DNA from: Bacteroides sp. MSB163
GTDB lineage: Bacteria; Bacteroidota; Bacteroidia; Bacteroidales; Bacteroidaceae
NCBI RefSeq assembly: GCF_036416795.1
Contig: NZ_CP143867.1
Span: forward strand, 3,464,001 to 3,528,000
DNA: 64,000 nucleotides
Direction of reading: 5' to 3'
The translations under genes were made by a program, and so were the position numbers. The notes beneath the pieces were generated by a model that was given only the letters and a program-made list of their open reading frames with translations, ran no database searches and was not told the DNA's origin. This document shows positions 44,050 to 52,102 of this stretch, piece by piece. Positions within the stretch are counted from its first letter, which is position 1. Every line of letters begins with the position of its first letter.

Positions 44050-44300
44050 GTAAATGATAATTTACCAGCGTAGCGCTGGAGCAAGGTTCTCCTTCGGCGT
44101 GCAAGTAATCTTTCAGACACGGATGACACGGATGACGCGGATTCTTTTTTCCTTCGGTGTGATATGCCGGTATGTATAGCGCAGCTTTAAAAATCCGCGT
44201 CATCCGTGTCATCCGCGTCTAAAAGATTAAAGTCCGCATTCGTCCGCCTCATCCGCGTCGTCCGCGTACCAATTCTTTCACCCGCTAAATTATCATTTAC
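44050..44300. repeat. Inverted-repeat element, 251 bp, with 15-bp perfect terminal repeats
   Basis: The ends GTAAATGATAATTTA (44050-44064) and its exact complement (44286-44300) enclose a second inverted pair of about 38 bases (44106-44143 and 44192-44229) built on CGGATGACACGGATGACGCGG, which can form a long hairpin. The right end reaches the stop codon of the clan GH-D gene. The central CGGAT theme also occurs at 8489-8562. It resembles a small non-autonomous element (MITE or extragenic palindrome); no coding capacity. Confidence 0.75.
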
Positions 44301-45702
44301 TACATTTTTCCGCTTTTGCTCCACCCCTTACGGAAGCTGTTTCTGCTTCTATTTTCAGGGTATTGTGTTGAATACGGATTACTTTACATTCGTGGGGTCG
44401 CAATTCTACGGTGTATGTTCCCGACATGCCTCCCAGGTCTTTGCGTTCCCATAAATCCCTCACATTGACGGCTTGCCCGTCTTCAATGCCCAGTTCATGA
44501 TGGAAGTCAATGCTGCGTGTCTGTGGAGTACTTTCCCGGTTGAATAATCCTACCACCCAATCTCCGTTAGGCAACTGGCCGATCCAGCGGGAACTGTTCG
44601 CAGCATCCCGAAAGTCGTAACTCAATGGTTTGGCGGCAAAGCCGAGACTGTTCAATTCGTTCATTTCCGGATTCTGGTAAACCCAGGCGTGATCTCCAAT
44701 CGTATCATACTGGTCGGCAATGGCAAGTGCGGAACCTCCCATAATCATCAGCGAGAAAAGGAAACGGCGTTCGTTGTCATTTGCCAGTTTATTCATACGC
44801 ATAAAGTCACCGTCCAGTATCATTTGCCCTCGTGCACCGACATCGGCAAAACCAATGAATCCGTCGAAAGCATTGCCGAATTGCGGCCAGTGGTCTTTCT
44901 GCTGTCCGCGGCGGCGATTGCTGACAAAGTCCCAGTCACCGTCGAAGCAATCATCATCAATGCGTATCATATCCCCGTACTTCAATTCGGTCTTGGCATG
45001 ATTATAACAGTGAGGCATCACAAGACTGAGGAAAAGATCATCTCCGGCGGCTTCGGCAATCCATGCCAATGCTTGTTCGTAGCGGCGGGTGCCGTAGTTG
45101 GTTTCATAGTTTTCCAGGAAATCTATGCGAAGATAGGTGACGCCCATTTCCTTGAAATAGCGGACATAATTCTGAATCCATTCTTTGGATCCCGGTTTAT
45201 CCACATCCACCCAATACAGAGGATCGTTGAACGATTTGTATCCCACAATGTCTCGGGTATGGTAAGAAGTTCCTTTTACAGGCAGGTTCTGTTCATAGGC
45301 GGCACGGGTCAGCCACATGGGGTTGTAATAGACTCCCATCTTCATGTCCCGTTCTTGCAGGTATCGGGCCCAGTAGCTGAAACCGTTTTTCCAGTCACTG
45401 TTGTACTTGGTGATATAGCCGTTCTCATTGACGGTTTGTGCAGCTTCTATCCATCCGTCGTTGCAGATCATGTCGTAACCGTAGGGCTTGAAAGTCTTCT
45501 CCATCCAGTCGATATTTGCTTTCCAGCGTTCCTCACTGAGAGGAACGTTGGTTACAAAACACTCTTCGTAGGCAATCCAGTATCTGGGTCCCGTGCCGTG
45601 ACGGGTGAAGGGACTGTCACGGGCTACGGAGGAGTGAGGACAAAATGACAAGAAGATGGTTGCGAGTCCGAGTATCCATTTTGTATAGTTCATGGCAATC
45701 AT
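44293..45702 (-). CDS. Clan GH-D (GH27/GH36-like) alpha-galactosidase-like enzyme, truncated CBM35 at C-terminus
   Basis: A 469-residue secreted enzyme; start at 45702 or at 45693 (MNYTKWILG). It has a TIM barrel with nucleophile Asp in VTYLRIDFLENYETNYG, and an acid/base Asp candidate in DMIRIDDDCFDGDWDF. WQ-rich KDHWPQFGNAFDG follows. The family cleaves alpha-1,6-galactose or similar sugars. The final residues (IEAETASVRGGAKAEKCSK) look like the opening strand of a CBM6/35 domain cut short where the inverted-repeat element begins. It follows the SusE/F-like gene by 10 bases, so it is in the SusCD operon. Confidence 0.82.
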   Translation of the reverse strand: MIAMNYTKWILGLATIFLSFCPHSSVARDSPFTRHGTGPRYWIAYEECFVTNVPLSEERWKANIDWMEKTFKPYGYDMICNDGWIEAAQTVNENGYITKYNSDWKNGFSYWARYLQERDMKMGVYYNPMWLTRAAYEQNLPVKGTSYHTRDIVGYKSFNDPLYWVDVDKPGSKEWIQNYVRYFKEMGVTYLRIDFLENYETNYGTRRYEQALAWIAEAAGDDLFLSLVMPHCYNHAKTELKYGDMIRIDDDCFDGDWDFVSNRRRGQQKDHWPQFGNAFDGFIGFADVGARGQMILDGDFMRMNKLANDNERRFLFSLMIMGGSALAIADQYDTIGDHAWVYQNPEMNELNSLGFAAKPLSYDFRDAANSSRWIGQLPNGDWVVGLFNRESTPQTRSIDFHHELGIEDGQAVNVRDLWERKDLGGMSGTYTVELRPHECKVIRIQHNTLKIEAETASVRGGAKAEKCSK

Positions 45703-45711
45703 GTTTTGAGG

Positions 45712-46953
45712 TTAATTGATTTTTTCAACTTTGAGTTTCAGGGTCTTCGTATTGACTGTCAGTTTGTACTTTCCGTCGCTTCCTTCGGATATTCCCCAAA
45801 AATGGTCGCGCAGGTTGCCTTCCATTTCTGAACATTTAAACATGGGGTATTCGCCGGGTGTCACAATCTTGACATTTTCGTTGTAATCCACGCTTTCGGG
45901 CACCAGATAATTGACTTTATCCCAGTCTCCCTTTTCAAGGCAGAATTTGAACTGCTTGTTTTCGTCACTGTAATTCAAGTCGACTTCCGCCGTATAGGTA
46001 TCCTCTTCATCCGGGGAAGGTATAAGTCCGGTCGGATTACCCGAATCCCAGCCGAAAGCGGTACCCAAGCCGTAGATGGTTTTTACAACCTTTTCAACTT
46101 TCAGAATCATGGTTTCGGTGTTTACGGTTAGTATATACTTCCCGTCCGCTCCTTCGGGTATTCCCCAAAAATGGTCGCGCAGGTTTCCTTCCATTTCTGA
46201 ACATTTAAACATGGGGTATTCGCCGGGTGTCACAATCTTGACATTTCCGTTGTAATCCACGCTTTCGGGTACCAGATAATTGACTTTATCCCAGTCTCCC
46301 TTTTCGAGGATGAACTTGAATTGCTTGTTTTCTTCACTATAAACCAGGTTTACTTCTGCCTTATATACATTGGCATACAGTGGGTCGGGTACTAATCCGG
46401 TTGCGCTGCCCGAATCCCATCCGAAAGCACTTCCCAAACCATAAATCGTCTTTATCTCCGGTTCCGGTTCTTCGGTTTCGTCACTGATTTTTTCGAGGGT
46501 TAGTTTCAGCTTCTTTACGTTCACTGTAATCCGGTAGGTACCGTCGCTTCCTTCGGGTATTCCCCAAAAGTGGTCGCGCAGGTCGCCTGTCATTTCGGAA
46601 CACATCAGCATGTCGTATTCTCCGGGAGTGATGACTTTTACGGCGGTGCCGTCATCTGTCGAGGTGGGTACCAGGTAACGTACTTTGTCCCAATCGCCTT
46701 TTTCAAGGATGAACTTGAATTGCTTGTTCTCTTCGGAGTATTTGATAACTTTATCTATGGTGAATGTATTTGGTTCAGTCAGCTTCAGTTCGGTGGGAGC
46801 ATTGGAGTCCCAACTGAAGATGGTGCCGAGCCCGTACAATTGCCTGTAGTTCTCTACGGGTTCCACTACAACGATTTCTTTATCTTTCTCACATCCGATC
46901 AGTAGGGGGAGGAGGAGGAAGATGAAAATGAGTTTATTTATTACTTTCTTCAT
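45712..46953 (-). CDS. Surface lipoprotein with three tandem SusE/F-like glycan-binding domains
   Basis: A 413-residue lipoprotein from the ATG at 46953 (MKKVINKLIFIFLLLPLLIGC); the in-frame ATG at 47007 lies before the signal. Three copies of about 125 residues follow, each with YGLG(T/S)(I/A)F(S/G)WDS, YS(E/D)ENKQFKF, LEKGDWDKV(N/R)YLVP and DHFWGI(P/S)EG(S/A)DG. SusE and SusF bind glycans at the surface next to SusCD. Copies 2 and 3 are nearly identical at DNA level (about 45780-45940 and 46140-46310). Second gene after SusD. The ligand is unknown; alpha-glucan or galactoside is plausible. Confidence 0.88.
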   Translation of the reverse strand: MKKVINKLIFIFLLLPLLIGCEKDKEIVVVEPVENYRQLYGLGTIFSWDSNAPTELKLTEPNTFTIDKVIKYSEENKQFKFILEKGDWDKVRYLVPTSTDDGTAVKVITPGEYDMLMCSEMTGDLRDHFWGIPEGSDGTYRITVNVKKLKLTLEKISDETEEPEPEIKTIYGLGSAFGWDSGSATGLVPDPLYANVYKAEVNLVYSEENKQFKFILEKGDWDKVNYLVPESVDYNGNVKIVTPGEYPMFKCSEMEGNLRDHFWGIPEGADGKYILTVNTETMILKVEKVVKTIYGLGTAFGWDSGNPTGLIPSPDEEDTYTAEVDLNYSDENKQFKFCLEKGDWDKVNYLVPESVDYNENVKIVTPGEYPMFKCSEMEGNLRDHFWGISEGSDGKYKLTVNTKTLKLKVEKIN

Positions 46954-47053
46954 GATAATCTTATTATTTGTTATGTGATTAAATAACTTCGGTGATAGAC
47001 TTTGCACGGGAAACAGCGTAACTAAACTATGCTGTTCCTATGGGTTATTATAT

Positions 47054-47097
47054 CATCATCCGTATTGATGGTATTCATCATCCGTATTGATGATATG
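47054..47097. repeat. Two near-identical 22-bp tandem units (array 4)
   Basis: Units at 47054-47075 and 47076-47097 share CATCATCCGTATTGATG and differ only near the end; a weakly similar unit precedes them. Each has inverted arms ATCATC...GATGAT. They lie in the 173-base gap between SusD and the SusE/F-like gene, within the operon. Confidence 0.8.
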
Positions 47098-47125
47098 TCG
47101 AGTCATATACTGAGGTATGCTCATT

Positions 47126-48856
47126 CTAATTGTAACCCGGGTTCTGCTCAAGCGTGTGGTCGGCTCCCATCATATCCCGTGGGATAGGGAAGATATCCCA
47201 GTGTGAATCTGCATCGGGTTTCTTGTCCCACCATTCTTCCGTACAGTACAATCCCCAGCGGATAAGATCGGTGCGGCGGCGTCCTTCGGCAAGGAATTCA
47301 CGTCCCCATTCATCGTAAAGCTCATCTTGCGTCAGGGTTACTGCACCTTCGGGCTTGTACAGGTATTCTGCCCATGTATCTTGCGGATAGTTACGTTTAC
47401 GCACGGCATTCAGCAATTGGGCAGCTCCGTCCACATCGTTTGCTTTGAACTTACATTCCGCCAATGAGTAGTAGATTTCCGCCAGACGAATTTCATTGTA
47501 ATCGGCTTCGCGCTTCCCTGCGTCTTCGTCGCTGTAGATGGGATACTTCACAAAATGCCATCCGGAGTTATGGTCGCCGGTATTCATGTTTGAAGTGCGG
47601 TCGGCGGGAAGTTGATCCGGAGCGAGTTCGTGAAATACTCCTACCTGGTCGCGGATGTAGATTTCATATCCTCCTACGGGAGAAGTCACTTTCTTTTGGG
47701 TACCGTCATCGGCAATATAGGGCAGGTAGCCATAAAGGAACATACCTTCACGGGTACTGTTGCCCAGATTCCGGTACATGGTCAGGCGATAATCTTTCGG
47801 ATATTTCTTGAATTTGCTGACAAACTTGCCGAGTTTGAAGTTATATTCATTATTATTCAGGTCGAGACTGGGTTGCAAGGCATATTTGGTATTGAAGTCT
47901 CCTTGCTTGAAAGCGCCGAAGTAGAAACGTGCATTGACAGGGACGGCCCACCAGTATGTATCGCCCGTATAGTGCCAGTAACTACGCCCGTAGGACGACG
48001 GGAAAGCAAAGATGGTTTCGTTGCATCGGTCGTTTGTCCAGTCGAATACTTCGTCCCAGGTCTTTCCCAGTTCGTAGAAGCCATAGTCACCGTCCAGAAT
48101 GTTTTGGGCGTATGTGGCGCATTCCGTATATTTAGAAGTTCCGATCCATTTCTCCGCGTTCAGATAGAGGCGCACTAACAATGCGGCTGCACCGGCTTTG
48201 GTCCATTGCCCTTGTGCTATCCCGTTGCCGGCATTACCGTTCTTGGCTGGTAGTGCTTCGATAGATGTTTTCAGTTCCGTTTCGATAAAGTTGAACAGTT
48301 CCTGCGGCGTCACTTGTCCGACGGAATTCTTGCTTTGGTCCAGGCTGACAGCTAACGGTACATTGCGGAAAGCATCCAACAGACGGATGTAGAACCATGC
48401 ACGTAAAGCCTTGTTCTGTGCGATGAAGTTATCCATCTCCGACTGTGACATGTTGAATTTGGCAGGGTCCAGCTTTTGCAGGTCATCTATGACGGAATTG
48501 GCCTGCATGATTCCGGTGAAACAGTTTTCCCATTCACTTTTGATGGATTCATTGTCGGCAGCCCAGGTGTGGTAGTGCAGGTACTGCCATTTGGCATTGT
48601 CATACCACCAGCCATCGCGTGCCCAGGTACCCAGTTGATCGGCACAGCACTCCTGCAACACCTGGCGTGGCCCGATGCTGTAGAATCCATGTTCGAAGGG
48701 GCGGAATGTGGCTTTGATAATATCATCCTTTGTATTGTAATAGTTGGTAGACATGATTTGGTCGTATACCGTTTCCGTAAGGTCGGTGCATGCGCTGAGG
48801 GAGCCGAGGAGCAATACTCCTGCCAGCGAACCGGTTAATATATTCTTGAGTTTCAT
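47126..48856 (-). CDS. SusD/RagB-family surface glycan-binding lipoprotein
   Basis: A 576-residue lipoprotein (signal ends LSACTDLTE). It has the SusD helical TPR-like body: DNFIAQNKALRAWFYIRLLD, NEIRLAEIYYSLAECKF, LLNAVRKRN and the C-terminal DELYDEWGREFLAEGRRRTDLIRWG, ending in PIPRDMMGADHTLEQNPGY. SusD lids the SusC barrel and captures glycan. It is 28 bases after SusC. Normal length. Confidence 0.96.
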   Translation of the reverse strand: MKLKNILTGSLAGVLLLGSLSACTDLTETVYDQIMSTNYYNTKDDIIKATFRPFEHGFYSIGPRQVLQECCADQLGTWARDGWWYDNAKWQYLHYHTWAADNESIKSEWENCFTGIMQANSVIDDLQKLDPAKFNMSQSEMDNFIAQNKALRAWFYIRLLDAFRNVPLAVSLDQSKNSVGQVTPQELFNFIETELKTSIEALPAKNGNAGNGIAQGQWTKAGAAALLVRLYLNAEKWIGTSKYTECATYAQNILDGDYGFYELGKTWDEVFDWTNDRCNETIFAFPSSYGRSYWHYTGDTYWWAVPVNARFYFGAFKQGDFNTKYALQPSLDLNNNEYNFKLGKFVSKFKKYPKDYRLTMYRNLGNSTREGMFLYGYLPYIADDGTQKKVTSPVGGYEIYIRDQVGVFHELAPDQLPADRTSNMNTGDHNSGWHFVKYPIYSDEDAGKREADYNEIRLAEIYYSLAECKFKANDVDGAAQLLNAVRKRNYPQDTWAEYLYKPEGAVTLTQDELYDEWGREFLAEGRRRTDLIRWGLYCTEEWWDKKPDADSHWDIFPIPRDMMGADHTLEQNPGYN

Positions 48857-48884
48857 ATTTCTATTGTTTTTTAAGGTTATACAT

Positions 48885-51800
48885 TTAGAAGTCTAATTGA
48901 ACACCGAACATGACCTGTGTAGTGGAGGGATAGTACCGGCGGGTACCTTCCGTACCGTTCAGGTTCACACCCGGAGTCAATCCGTTGGTCTGGTAAGTCG
49001 AAGGATCTACACCGTTGAAACCTGTAATGGTAGCAAGATTCTTTCCGGTGACGTAGAGGCGGGCACTGTCCAGCCACTTGTTGTTGATCGGGAAAGTGTA
49101 GCTCAGGGTTACCATATCGAGCTTCACATAGTCGCCGCGTTCTATGAAATAGTCGGTCAGCACATTCTTACCTTTCTTAATGGCCGCATTCTTGGTATAT
49201 GCCTTTTTCAGTACATTGCTTTGCATACTGGGAATGCCCCAGTAGAAGTCGTGTACATTGAAGAGGTCGAAGCCGAAAGCACCGCGAAGGAAGATGGTTA
49301 ATCCCCAGTTCTTATACGTTAAGGTATTGGTCATGGAGGCTGTGAATTTGGGAAGTCCGTTACCGGTTACCCGTTTGTCTTCTTCTTTGGCATCGGATAT
49401 TTTAATCATCTCCGTATTGTCTTTGTTCCATACTACCCAGTCGCCATCGGCATCAATACCGGCATACTTCCAGGTGTAATAATTACCCAGGCGTTGTCCT
49501 TCTTCTATGCGTTGCAACTTGCCCGGTTGATTTGGACTTTCCATATTCGCCAGGTCGTAATAATTTTGTCCGGTGAACTCGTTGTTGGAGAATTTGAGGA
49601 ACTTGTTCTCATTGGTGGCGCCTACCAGATTGACGGTATAGCTGAAATCTTTCATCTTCACCGCCTGGATATTCAGGTCGACTTCGATACCGGTGTTGCG
49701 CATGGTACCTACATTGACAAAAGTGGTAGAGAACAAGTAGGGAGGAACGGGTACATTGTAGTCGCCCAGCAAATCTTGTTGTTTACGGTTGTAGTAATTG
49801 ACCGAACCGCTCAATATTCCTTTAAACAGACTGAAGTCCACGCCGATGTTCCAGTTTTTACCTTTTTCCCATTTCAGCCCCGGATTAGGATTCTTGCCTG
49901 CACCCCATACGGTGAAGTACTGGCCGTTGTAGTAGTAACTGCCGAAACTACTCATGGTAGACAAGGACAGGTAATTGCCGAAATCCTGATTGCCGGTTAC
50001 ACCGTAGTCACCACGTATTTTCAGGTCGTCAATCCATGTGATGTCTTTCATGAAAGCCTCTTCACTGATACGCCAGCCGGCAGATACGGCGGGGAAGTAA
50101 CCCCATTTATTGTCATCTCCGAAGCGGGAAGAACCTTCGTATCTCAAAGAAGCGGTCATCAGGTAGCGGTTTTTGTAGTCATAGCTCAGGCGGCCGAAGA
50201 AAGCAATCAGTTTGGAGTCGCTTTTGTTGGTGCCCATTTCGTTGCGTCCTTCTTCCTTGGCCCATTCACCGGAACCGAGGTTGTTGTACAGAAGTCCGTC
50301 GGAAGAGAAATCTTTATTGGCGGCATTCAGACCTGAATTCTGGAAGTATTGATACGAGTAGCCTACCATGGCGCGGGCACGGTGTCCTTTCAATTCCATA
50401 GCGTAGTTGCCCAACCATTCAAGACTATGCTGGCGGTACTTGCTGTAGGTGCGGCTGGCTTCTCCTTTATAGTCGTTCTTCATTGCCAGGCGGCTTGTGG
50501 AAGGACGGAACCAGTAGTCGAAATTATCCGATTGCTGGTCGGCAAAAGTCAGTTGCGTGCTGAGGGAATGAATGGAATGACCGTCTTTGGCGAGTAGGGG
50601 AAGCAAGTTCAGTTTCACGGTGGCATCCCAATCCAATAGTTTGGTTTCACCACCATTTTGTTCCAGCTTCAGCTCTTCTACAGGATTCCATAAGGCTTCC
50701 TGTCCGGTGAAGTCAGAGTAAAGATTCGGGTTTTCCGGATCAAACAGTGGGGTAGTGGGGTTGGCGTCCATAGCTATCTTGAATGCATCCCAGGAGGAAT
50801 TTTCACGGTAAGCGATACGCGGTGCGATATTTATGGAGAAATCTAACAGTCCGTTTTTAGTGGTATGGTTGATAGAGGCGCGTGCACCATACTCTTCGCG
50901 ACTGGAACGTATATCGATACCGGTCGCATTGCGGTAATCCACACTGACGCGGTAATTACTCTGGCTGGTACCGCCGGACAGTGTGACAGTGTGCTGATGG
51001 GTGAAACCGGTGCGGGTAATCTCGTCAATCCAGTTGGTAGCTCCACCCAGGTCACTGGTCGGATTGTTGGGAACACGGTATTCGCGGAACTCTTCGGCAG
51101 TCAGTTGGTCGAGTTCATGCAGAGGAATACTGGCGGTCAGCATACCATTATAGGTGGCATGGAATTTACCGTCGCGTGATCCTTTCTTGGTGGTGATGAC
51201 GATTACGCCGTTGCTACCCCGTGTACCGTAGATGGCGGAGGCTGCACCGTCTTTTAGAATATCCATGGAGGCGATATCGTTGGGATTGATATTCGTCAGG
51301 TTGCCACCGGGAATGCCGTCGATTACGATCAGCGGACCCAATCCGGCAGCACGTGAGGAAATACCGCGAATCTGGATACTTGCCTGGTTGTTAGGGTCGG
51401 CGGCGGCTGTGTTGGTTACGGATACACCGGCCACTTTTCCCTGTATCATCATGGAAGGGTCCAGACTGCTGATATGGAGAAAATCCTTGCTGGAGATGTG
51501 TGATACGGCAGAAGTAAGTTCTTTTTTATCCAGCGTTCCGTATCCGATAACGACTACTTCGTTCAGAGCTTGCACATCGTCTTCCATACGAATATTGATA
51601 GTCTTACGCCCGTCTACTTTCACTTCCTGCGTTTTGTAGCTGATGAAGGAGAAGCGTAGGGTACTTGTGGGGCGGACGGTCAGCGAATATTTACCGTCGA
51701 CATCAGTTATGGCTCCGTTGGTGGTTCCTTTTTCTGCAACGGATACGCCGATAAGAGGCTCATTGTTGGTGTCTGTCACTATTCCCGATACTTTGATGGT

Positions 51801-51899
51801 TGTGTTTTGGGCATTCAGTAATGCAGGGAGTAGGAAGAACATTCCAAGGAGTACATGAAAGTACATTTTCCAAGGATAAATCTTAGTTTTCTTTTTCAT
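48885..51899 (-). CDS. SusC/RagA TonB-linked outer-membrane transporter
   Basis: From the ATG at 51899 the protein is 1004 residues (MKKKTKIYPWKMYFHVLLGM); an in-frame ATG at 51953 lies over the -7 box and is rejected. Order: signal, carboxypeptidase-like CNA-B domain (VSGIVTDTNNEPLIGVSVAE), TonB box region with NEVVVIGYGTLDKKELTSA, plug (GPLIVIDGIPGGNLTNINPN), then a beta-barrel ending VMFGVQLDF. It imports oligosaccharides through the SusD lid. First gene of the PUL, followed by SusD, SusE/F-like, GH-D, CBM pseudogene and GH97. Confidence 0.97.
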   Translation of the reverse strand: MKKKTKIYPWKMYFHVLLGMFFLLPALLNAQNTTIKVSGIVTDTNNEPLIGVSVAEKGTTNGAITDVDGKYSLTVRPTSTLRFSFISYKTQEVKVDGRKTINIRMEDDVQALNEVVVIGYGTLDKKELTSAVSHISSKDFLHISSLDPSMMIQGKVAGVSVTNTAAADPNNQASIQIRGISSRAAGLGPLIVIDGIPGGNLTNINPNDIASMDILKDGAASAIYGTRGSNGVIVITTKKGSRDGKFHATYNGMLTASIPLHELDQLTAEEFREYRVPNNPTSDLGGATNWIDEITRTGFTHQHTVTLSGGTSQSNYRVSVDYRNATGIDIRSSREEYGARASINHTTKNGLLDFSINIAPRIAYRENSSWDAFKIAMDANPTTPLFDPENPNLYSDFTGQEALWNPVEELKLEQNGGETKLLDWDATVKLNLLPLLAKDGHSIHSLSTQLTFADQQSDNFDYWFRPSTSRLAMKNDYKGEASRTYSKYRQHSLEWLGNYAMELKGHRARAMVGYSYQYFQNSGLNAANKDFSSDGLLYNNLGSGEWAKEEGRNEMGTNKSDSKLIAFFGRLSYDYKNRYLMTASLRYEGSSRFGDDNKWGYFPAVSAGWRISEEAFMKDITWIDDLKIRGDYGVTGNQDFGNYLSLSTMSSFGSYYYNGQYFTVWGAGKNPNPGLKWEKGKNWNIGVDFSLFKGILSGSVNYYNRKQQDLLGDYNVPVPPYLFSTTFVNVGTMRNTGIEVDLNIQAVKMKDFSYTVNLVGATNENKFLKFSNNEFTGQNYYDLANMESPNQPGKLQRIEEGQRLGNYYTWKYAGIDADGDWVVWNKDNTEMIKISDAKEEDKRVTGNGLPKFTASMTNTLTYKNWGLTIFLRGAFGFDLFNVHDFYWGIPSMQSNVLKKAYTKNAAIKKGKNVLTDYFIERGDYVKLDMVTLSYTFPINNKWLDSARLYVTGKNLATITGFNGVDPSTYQTNGLTPGVNLNGTEGTRRYYPSTTQVMFGVQLDF

Positions 51900-51950
51900 G
51901 GTACAATGATTTAAATGAGTTAATAGGTTCAATGAATTTTTTCTTTGGGA

Positions 51951-51958
51951 CAAATGTA
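51951..51958 (-). promoter_or_regulatory. Bacteroides -7 box (TACATTTG) for the SusC operon
   Basis: Minus-strand TAnnTTTG 52 bases before the SusC start. No TTTG at -33, which fits an activator-dependent promoter. Confidence 0.55.
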
Positions 51959-52102
51959 TTTCGGATGGGCGGGAGAAAAAAGCAATGAAGACGGGATATA
52001 GAATGATAAAAGGAGGAATACGTTGATATTCAAATCAATGCATTCCTCCTTTCAACGGAAAATTAAGGTCGGTTTTAAAGACTTTTTAGAGATATTGCGT
52101 GG

